Shown here: positions 14,587 through 19,236 of the stretch, piece by piece | How the letters are laid out: the number at the start of each line of letters is the position of its first letter | Numbering within the stretch: the stretch's first letter is position 1 | Source of the DNA: Actinomycetes bacterium | GTDB lineage: Bacteria; Actinomycetota; Actinomycetes; Propionibacteriales; Propionibacteriaceae | DNA length: 19,236 bases | NCBI GenBank assembly: GCA_023436925.1 | Contig: JAEZHJ010000145.1 | Coordinates: 1 to 19,236 of the forward strand | Direction: 5' to 3' | Translations under genes and position numbers: made by a program | The notes under the pieces: model-generated | Databases searched by the model: none | What the model saw: only the letters and a program-made list of their open reading frames with translations | What the model was told of the DNA's origin: nothing

Positions 14587-15561
14587 TCAGAACGCCAGTG
14601 ACCGGTCGACGGCGTCCAGGACGCGGTCCAGATCGGGAAGGTACTCGGTCTCGGTCCGGTTCGGCGGGTAGGGCATGTCATACCCGGTCACCCGCAGGAC
14701 GGGCGCCTGCAGCGCGTAGAAGCACCGCTCCTGGATCCGGGCGGCGATCTCGGCGCCCATCCCCGCGGTCCGCATCGCCTCGTGCACCACCACCGCCCGG
14801 CCGGTCTTGGCCACCGAGGTGAGGATCGTGTCGTCGTCCAGCGGGGCTATCGAGCGCAGGTCGATCACCTCGAGGTTCTTGCCCTCCTCGGCGGCGACCA
14901 TCGCGGCCTCGACGCAGGGCCGCACCATGCCGCCCCAGGCCAGCAGGGTGAGGTCGGTGCCCTGCTTGACCACCCTCGCCTGGTGCAGCGGCAGCGGCAC
15001 CGCCTCGGTGTCCACCTCGCCCTTCTCGTGGTAGCGCCGCTTGGGCTCCATGAAGACGACCGGATCGGGGGAGGTGATCGCCTGCTGGATCATCCAGTAG
15101 GCGTCGGACGGGGTCGCGCAGGCGACCACCTTCAGGCCCGGGCTGTGGGCGAAGTAGGTCTCCGGAGACTCGCTGTGGTGCTCGACCGCTCCGATCCCGC
15201 CGCCGTAGGGCAGCCGCAGCACCATCGGGACGTTCATCCGGCCGTGGGAGCGGTGGTACTGCCGGGCCACCTGGGTGACCAGCTGGTTCATCGCCGGGAA
15301 GACGAAGCCGTCGAACTGGATCTCCACCACCGGGCGGTAGCCGAGCAGGGCCATCCCCAGCGCGGTGCCGACGATGCCCGACTCGGCCAGCGGGGAGTCG
15401 ATCACCCGGTCGCCGCCGAACTCGGCCTTGAGGCCCTCGGTGACCCGGAAGACGCCGCCGAGGTTGCCGATGTCCTCACCGGCCAGCAGCACCTTCGGGT
15501 CGGCGGCCAGGGCGCGCCGCAGGCCGGCGTTGAGCGCCTTCACCATGGTCAGGGTCGCCAT
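14587..15561 (-). CDS. bkdB: Branched-chain 2-oxoacid dehydrogenase E1 beta subunit
   Basis: This is the 324-residue beta chain of the thiamine-diphosphate-dependent E1 heterotetramer. It opens ATLTMVKALNAGLRRALAADPKVLLAGEDIG, where the Glu of AGED contacts the thiazolium/aminopyrimidine system of ThDP in this family. RVIDSPLAESGIVGTALGMAL and EIQFDGFVFPAMNQL are family signatures, and the EHHSESPETYFAH stretch carries the active-site His of the beta subunit. The C-terminal transketolase-like domain is intact (DLRSIAPLDDDTIL). Its ATG shares one base with the stop of E1alpha (TGATG), with GGAGG just upstream, so stoichiometric coupled translation is expected. Confidence 0.94.
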   Translation of the reverse strand: MATLTMVKALNAGLRRALAADPKVLLAGEDIGNLGGVFRVTEGLKAEFGGDRVIDSPLAESGIVGTALGMALLGYRPVVEIQFDGFVFPAMNQLVTQVARQYHRSHGRMNVPMVLRLPYGGGIGAVEHHSESPETYFAHSPGLKVVACATPSDAYWMIQQAITSPDPVVFMEPKRRYHEKGEVDTEAVPLPLHQARVVKQGTDLTLLAWGGMVRPCVEAAMVAAEEGKNLEVIDLRSIAPLDDDTILTSVAKTGRAVVVHEAMRTAGMGAEIAARIQERCFYALQAPVLRVTGYDMPYPPNRTETEYLPDLDRVLDAVDRSLAF

Positions 15562-16658
15562 CAGGCCTCCTCGAACGACGCCCGGTAGGCGAGGTACTCG
15601 TCACGCTGGGTCTCCAGCCCGACCGGGGTCTCGGCGAAGACCCGGTCCCACCACTGCGACAGGTCCGGCTCGGGCAGGTTGACGCACGCCGTCCGCCACT
15701 GCTCGGCGTACTGGTCCGCCTCGGCGGCCAGCTCGTCCAGCCAGCGCTGGTCGATGGCGTCGCGGGCCAGCAGGTACGACTTCACCCGCTCGATCGGGTC
15801 CCGGGCCCGCCAGCTCTCCAGCTCCTCGGCCCGGCGGTACTTGGTCGGGTCGTCGGAGGTGGTGTGGGCCCCCATCCGGTAGGTGAACGCCTCGATCAGG
15901 GTCGGGCCCTCCCCCTGCCGGGCGCGTTCCATGGCCCAGCGGGTGACCGCTTCGCAGGCCAGCACGTCATTGCCGTCGACCCGGATGCCGGGGAAGCCGA
16001 ACCCGGCGGCCCGTCGGTAGAGCGGCACCCTGGACTGCAGCGTGATGGGTTCGGAGATCGCCCACTGGTTGTTCTGGCAGAAGAAGACGACCGGGGCGCC
16101 GAAGGAGGCGGCGAAGACGAAGGCCTCGTTCACGTCGCCCTGACTGGTGGCGCCGTCGCCGAAGTAGGTGATCACCGCGGCGTTGGCGTCCGGGTCGGGG
16201 CCGCCCACCACACCGTCTCGCTGCAAGGCCATGCCCATGCCGACCGAGAGCAGCAGGTGGCCGCCGATCACCCAGGAGTAGAGCTGGAAGCGGGAGGCGC
16301 GGGCGTCGAGATCGACCATGCCGGAACCACGGAAGACCCCCAGCAGCGCGGTCATGTCGATCCCTCGAACCCAGGCCACCCCGTGCTCGCGATAGGACGG
16401 GACGGTCTGGTCGCGGTCGGTGATCGCCCGGGCGGAGCCGATCTGGGCGGCCTCCTGCCCCAACGACGGCGGCCACAGTCCGAGTTCCCCCTTGCGCTGC
16501 AGCGCCGTCGCCTCCGCGTCGAACCGGCGGGTCAGCACCATGTCACGCAGGCTCGCCGCTATCTCGGCATCGCTGCCGGTGTAGCTGAACTCCGGGTGGT
16601 CGACGCGATTGCCGTCCGGATCGAGCAGTTGTACGAAGTCACCGCCGGATTCGGGCAT
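15561..16658 (-). CDS. bkdA: Branched-chain 2-oxoacid dehydrogenase E1 alpha subunit
   Basis: This 365-residue alpha chain decarboxylates the 2-oxoacid with thiamine diphosphate. The ThDP-Mg motif is G167-D-G-A-T-S-Q-G-D-V-N-E-A and ends in N196-N197. SLGQEAAQIG and QTVPSYREHG are typical of the family, and the phosphorylation-loop equivalent is FTYRMGAHTTSDDPTKYR. I start at ATG 16658 (MPESGGDFVQLLDPDGNRV), which has GAGGAG 6-7 bases upstream. An in-frame extension to 16769 would run through the promoter and is rejected. It is the first gene of the operon and diverges from the sigma-like gene with 140 bases between them. A well-formed promoter with an embedded palindrome lies 36-65 bases upstream. 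Confidence 0.94.
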   Translation of the reverse strand: MPESGGDFVQLLDPDGNRVDHPEFSYTGSDAEIAASLRDMVLTRRFDAEATALQRKGELGLWPPSLGQEAAQIGSARAITDRDQTVPSYREHGVAWVRGIDMTALLGVFRGSGMVDLDARASRFQLYSWVIGGHLLLSVGMGMALQRDGVVGGPDPDANAAVITYFGDGATSQGDVNEAFVFAASFGAPVVFFCQNNQWAISEPITLQSRVPLYRRAAGFGFPGIRVDGNDVLACEAVTRWAMERARQGEGPTLIEAFTYRMGAHTTSDDPTKYRRAEELESWRARDPIERVKSYLLARDAIDQRWLDELAAEADQYAEQWRTACVNLPEPDLSQWWDRVFAETPVGLETQRDEYLAYRASFEEA

Positions 16659-16693
16659 GAATCTCCTCGGGGTCGGAGCAGTGCGACCCGGCA

Positions 16694-16723
16694 AACCTAC
16701 GGTTACGTAACCAAAGGTGTCAA
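16694..16723 (-). promoter_or_regulatory. Sigma-A-type promoter of the bkd operon
   Basis: On the minus strand a perfect TTGACA (16718-16723) is separated by 18 bases from TAGGTT (16694-16699). Transcription should begin near 16687, leaving a leader of about 29 bases with the GAGGAG ribosome site. This is the only promoter in the window with a perfect -35 box. Confidence 0.75.
16695..16718. promoter_or_regulatory. Palindromic operator candidate inside the bkd promoter
   Basis: A perfect 12-bp palindrome GGTTACGTAACC (16701-16712) fills most of the spacer between the -35 and -10 boxes. After two unmatched bases on each side the symmetry continues for 4 bp (ACCT at 16695-16698, AGGT at 16715-16718), so 20 of 24 positions are paired. 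The location means a bound dimer would block polymerase, so repression is the natural reading. The regulator is not identified; TetR- or GntR-type dimers use sites of this size. Confidence 0.65.
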
Positions 16724-16786
16724 TAGCGTCCTGCAGGCCGGACGCCGGCCCGGCGCGACTGTGTGCCACGTCCGGCGGCCGCGGAA

Positions 16787-16792
16787 TAGGGT
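16787..16792 (+). promoter_or_regulatory. Leaderless-type -10 box for the sigma-like gene
   Basis: TAGGGT is followed by 6 bases and the ATG at 16799, with no ribosome site. The identical hexamer and spacing recur before the beta-propeller gene at 17349-17354. Confidence 0.5.
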
Positions 16793-16798
16793 GGTCTC

Positions 16799-17335
16799 AT
16801 GACCTCACTCGCCGAGTTCCGGGAGCGCTACTGGCCCCTGGTGGTGACGGCCTGCGAGTGGCGCGCCATGCAGGCCGACCCGGAGTTGCTCGCGGCGCGG
16901 GTGTTCACCGTGCTGGGTGAGAAGCCCGGCCCGCCCGACCTGCACCAGACCTACCGGGTGCTCGAACAGGTGGTCTTCGACTCCTACGTCCAGGCGTCGG
17001 CCTCCCGCTCGATCCTCGACCAGCTGCGCGGCGAGCGCCGCCCGCTGGCCAATGCGCCGGTCGACGACGCCGTGCACGCCGCACTGCGCGATGCCGTCAC
17101 CCGGCTGGGTGGCCGCGACCGCGAGGTGCTGCAGCTGTGCTACTGGGACGAGCTCAGCGAGGCGGAGGCCGCCGAGGCGCTCGGAATCGACCTCGACAAG
17201 CTCCAGGAGCGACGCGACCGCGCCCTGGACCGGTACCGCGCCCTGCTGCGCCGCCACGTCCCCTCGGTCGACCCGGCCGCGGCGTCCCAGCTCTTCCGAA
17301 GCGTGAAACCCGGCCGCCACACCCGCTGGGAGTGA
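16799..17335 (+). CDS. Sigma-70-like protein with region 4 and a degenerate region 2
   Basis: The C-terminal half of this 178-residue protein (about 101-150) is a sigma region 4 helix-turn-helix: LGGRDREVLQLCYWDELSEAEAAEALGIDLDKLQERRDRALDRYR, the form found in ECF sigma factors. The N-terminal 80 residues have the length and helical look of region 2 (FRERYWPLV, then ADPELLAARVFTVLGE) but lack the acidic core of region 2.2 (usually DAEDxxQExF), so contact with the core polymerase is doubtful. A 25-residue basic tail follows region 4. It could be a divergent ECF sigma factor or a sigma-derived DNA-binding regulator. A membrane-anchored protein follows 25 bases downstream, which recalls sigma/anti-sigma pairs, but no anti-sigma domain is recognised there. 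The ATG at 16799 fits the leaderless pattern. Confidence 0.75.
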   Translation: MTSLAEFRERYWPLVVTACEWRAMQADPELLAARVFTVLGEKPGPPDLHQTYRVLEQVVFDSYVQASASRSILDQLRGERRPLANAPVDDAVHAALRDAVTRLGGRDREVLQLCYWDELSEAEAAEALGIDLDKLQERRDRALDRYRALLRRHVPSVDPAAASQLFRSVKPGRHTRWE

Positions 17336-17348
17336 CACCCCGCGCCGT

Positions 17349-17354
17349 TAGGGT
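17349..17354 (+). promoter_or_regulatory. Leaderless-type -10 box for the beta-propeller gene
   Basis: TAGGGT, then 6 bases, then GTG at 17361, with no ribosome site in between. It gives the propeller gene its own transcript besides read-through from the sigma-like gene. Confidence 0.5.
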
Positions 17355-17360
17355 GCGGCG

Positions 17361-19124
17361 GTGGCTACCGCAGAGCCGGTCGAACCGCGCCGCCGGCGGG
17401 CGGCGCCCTGGGTCGCCGTCAGCCTGATCCTGGCCGTCCTGCTCGCTTCCGCGAGCTGGATCGGGCGACCCGCCACCGCCGACACCGCCGGAGCGGCCGG
17501 CTGGCTGCCTCCCGACGGGCACCGGGTGCGGCTCACCACGGGCGGACGCACCGCCGCCGTCGAATGGTCGCGACCGACCGCGTTCTCGCTGGCCCAGACC
17601 GGCTCGTCGGAGTTCTGGACCTGGGCGCAGGTCACCTCGGTGGCCTGGGACTCGGCGAGCTACCTGCGCTCGCTCACCCATCTGCTCGACTCCCGGGCCA
17701 CCTCGCAGGGCGCCGGCGAGGCGCTGTGGGTGCTGGGCACCGACGGGGCCCGGCGAGCGCTCGAGCGGTTCCCCGACGGCGAGGCGCTGGTCTTCGAGCC
17801 CGGCCCACTGGACCTTCCCCAGGCTCCCGCCGCCGGCGGCAGCTGGACCTCCGAGGGCGAACTGGCCCGTCGGCTGCCCGGCCGGGAGTGGACCGTGCAC
17901 CGCTACCGGGTCGAGTACCGCGCCGCCGTGCCGACCGATGCCGCCCTGGCCGGACGCGGCTGCCTCGTCATCACCGGCGAGTTGGGCTACGACGACCAGA
18001 CGATCACCACCGAGCCCACCTGGTGCCCGGGCAGCGGCGTGGTCGCCAGCAGCGCCGCCGACGGACGCTGGGTACCCGGCTCCCTGGCTCCCGCCCCGGT
18101 CGTGCCCGAGCCGACACCCTTCGACTGGGGCCGGGCGGAGAGCCTGGAGTTCGCCGACCGGGTCCTCAACCAGACCGGGGTGGGCGTGTCGCAGGTCTCC
18201 CCGGTCGCGCCGCCCGGCGTCGACCCGGGCGGCAGCGTCGTGCTGGTCAACCAGGTGCTGCCGGACGTGATGGCGCTCGATCCCTCGACCGACCCCGCGC
18301 CGGTCGCCTGGCATGCCCGCCCCGGGGGCGTCCCCACCACGGCGGGCAGCTTCGGTGGCATCACCGTGGTGGCGACCGCCGACCGAACCGCGGTCGCCTA
18401 CGGCCCGCAGGGCCAGTGGCTGTGGGAGCAGGAACTCAGCGACATCACCCGCGTCCCGCCGGTGCGGCTCGGCGGGACGGCCGTGTTCGCCACCCTCGAC
18501 GGCCGGGTCACCGCGTTCGACCTGACGACCGGCGCCGAGGCCTGGCAGGCCGACCTGGCGGGCGAGATCCGGCGCACCCCGCTGGTGGCGGGCGACCGGT
18601 TGCTGGTCGCAGATCAGACCGGGGCGCTCACCTGCCTGGACGCCACCGGCGCGCAGCTCTGGGTTGTCGAGACCGGAGCGGCGCTCAGCCTCGCGGCCTC
18701 GCCGGGACCCGACCCGGTGGTGGTCGTGGGCCGCGACGGCTCGCCGGTGCTTCAGGCGTTCCGAGTGTCCGACGGCTCCCGGGTGTGGCGCACCCGGCAC
18801 TACGAGGACCCGCGGGACATCGTCGCGCTGGCGGGCCGGTTCGTGTTGCGAGACTCGGACCGGACCGTGGCCGTCGACGCCGTCACCGGGCAGCCGGTGT
18901 GGTCATGGGCACAGGCCAGGACCTGGGCGGCGGCCGGCGGCGGGGATCGCGTCCTGCTGCTGACTGACAGCGAGCTGGTGTTGCTGGATCGCGACGGTGC
19001 GCGGGTGACGTCCTGGCCGCACCGCCTGGGCGAGGTGTCCCAGGCGGTGAGCTACCTGACCGCCGACGGCGACACAGTGGTCGCCTACGGCCCGCAGGGG
19101 ATGTCGGTAGGGAGGCTGCCATGA
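17361..19124 (+). CDS. Membrane-anchored protein with C-terminal PQQ-like beta-propeller repeats
   Basis: The 587-residue protein has a short cytoplasmic tail with R10-R13, one membrane segment (about 16-35, PWVAVSLILAVLLASASWIG) and a large outer part, so it is N-in/C-out or a secreted anchored protein. Residues 40-270 form a domain I cannot name; it has C201 and C222, a possible disulfide outside the membrane. From about 300 to the end, beta-propeller blades recur with strands of the type AVFATLDGRVTAFDLTTGAEAWQ, LLVADQTGALTCLDATGAQLW, VLQAFRVSDGSRVW and DRTVAVDAVTGQPVW, like BamB and PQQ-dependent enzymes, but without PQQ-site residues I can identify. A scaffold or sensor role is more likely than catalysis. 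GTG at 17361 fits the leaderless pattern. Its stop overlaps the next gene as ATGA. Confidence 0.8.
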   Translation: MATAEPVEPRRRRAAPWVAVSLILAVLLASASWIGRPATADTAGAAGWLPPDGHRVRLTTGGRTAAVEWSRPTAFSLAQTGSSEFWTWAQVTSVAWDSASYLRSLTHLLDSRATSQGAGEALWVLGTDGARRALERFPDGEALVFEPGPLDLPQAPAAGGSWTSEGELARRLPGREWTVHRYRVEYRAAVPTDAALAGRGCLVITGELGYDDQTITTEPTWCPGSGVVASSAADGRWVPGSLAPAPVVPEPTPFDWGRAESLEFADRVLNQTGVGVSQVSPVAPPGVDPGGSVVLVNQVLPDVMALDPSTDPAPVAWHARPGGVPTTAGSFGGITVVATADRTAVAYGPQGQWLWEQELSDITRVPPVRLGGTAVFATLDGRVTAFDLTTGAEAWQADLAGEIRRTPLVAGDRLLVADQTGALTCLDATGAQLWVVETGAALSLAASPGPDPVVVVGRDGSPVLQAFRVSDGSRVWRTRHYEDPRDIVALAGRFVLRDSDRTVAVDAVTGQPVWSWAQARTWAAAGGGDRVLLLTDSELVLLDRDGARVTSWPHRLGEVSQAVSYLTADGDTVVAYGPQGMSVGRLP

Positions 19125-19236
19125 GGCGGATCGGTGCCGAGCTGCTCGCCGCCCTGCGCGACGTGTGGACCATCACCTTCGTCGAGCCGGTCCGGGAAGG
19201 CCGGCCCCGGCCGCGGACCTGGCCGGACGGCCTGGC
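19121..19236 (+). CDS. Unknown protein, 5' part (runs off the window)
   Basis: The ATG at 19121 overlaps the stop of the beta-propeller gene (ATGA) and has GGAGG at 19111-19115, so it is translationally coupled to it. The 38 visible codons begin MRRIGAELLAALRDVWTITFVEPVREGRPRPR and continue with TWPDGLA. I do not recognise the family. No signal peptide or membrane segment is seen in this part. Coupling suggests that its product works with the propeller protein. Confidence 0.65.
   Translation, partial: MRRIGAELLAALRDVWTITFVEPVREGRPRPRTWPDGL

Noticed and set aside
13230..14822. A 530-codon plus-strand open frame opposite the E2 gene
   Set aside because: Antisense to an intact bkdC with lipoyl and catalytic motifs; no domain and biased composition.
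17332..17337. GTGACA as a -35 box for the propeller gene
   Set aside because: It is only 11 bases from the TAGGGT hexamer, too short for a sigma-A promoter, and coincides with the sigma-like gene stop.
17154..18800. A 548-codon minus-strand open frame opposite the sigma-like and propeller genes
   Set aside because: Low-complexity Arg/Gly/Pro composition and complete overlap with two plus-strand genes that have recognisable domains; an artefact of GC-rich codon bias.
1..19236. Search by eye for CRISPR repeats, IS ends, integrase or phage genes, toxin-antitoxin pairs, tRNA or rRNA
   Set aside because: No regularly spaced repeats, transposase or integrase motifs, tRNA cloverleaf or rRNA sequence was seen. 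The WhiB-HTH gene and small orf88 were considered as toxin-antitoxin parts but lack the pairing and motifs.

Overview
The window is high-GC DNA (roughly 70% by eye) with tightly packed genes, frequent GTG starts and short or overlapping junctions. A WhiB-type iron-sulfur regulator, a DUF4921 protein, an actinobacterial Fpg/Nei-type glycosylase and a MptA/B-type GT-C glycosyltransferase all point to Actinomycetota. Propionibacteriales is my best guess (inference only). I see no IS element, phage gene, CRISPR array, tRNA or rRNA, and no gene-free stretch above 300 bases. The content reads as chromosomal core plus a few lineage-specific genes.

Layout. (1) 1-1088: the 5' part of a DUF4921 gene (minus) diverges from a WhiB-like protein fused to a helix-turn-helix (plus). 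(2) 1095-3277: a minus-strand trio (88-residue orphan, DinB/DUF664, DUF1905) diverges from a WYL-domain regulator that probably controls it. (3) 3238-6968: a minus-strand run pheA, serS, Cof-type HAD phosphatase, GNAT acetyltransferase. (4) 7011-9587: a GT-C mannosyltransferase-like membrane protein and an Fpg/Nei glycosylase, both minus. (5) 9640-11109: aat (minus) diverges from an EcsC-family gene (plus). (6) 11113-16658: a minus-strand series that begins with the branched-chain 2-oxoacid dehydrogenase genes E1alpha, E1beta and E2 and continues into a mercaptopyruvate-type sulfurtransferase and alanine racemase. (7) 16799-19236: on the plus strand, a sigma-factor-like protein, a membrane-anchored beta-propeller protein and the first 38 codons of a translationally coupled third gene.

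Regulation visible in the sequence. The bkd genes have an unusually clear promoter (TTGACA, 18-bp spacer, TAGGTT) whose spacer holds a perfect 12-bp palindrome flanked by further symmetric bases, a strong operator candidate. Five genes have a TAnnnT hexamer exactly 6 bases before their ATG or GTG (orf88, pheA, fpg-like, sigma-like, propeller), and two have it 8 bases before (serS, sulfurtransferase). This fits leaderless transcription and helps to choose starts.

The least explained parts are the sigma-like/beta-propeller/unknown cluster at the right edge, the palindrome in the bkd promoter, and the WhiB-HTH fusion. I do not see a clear-cut new defence or mobile system here.
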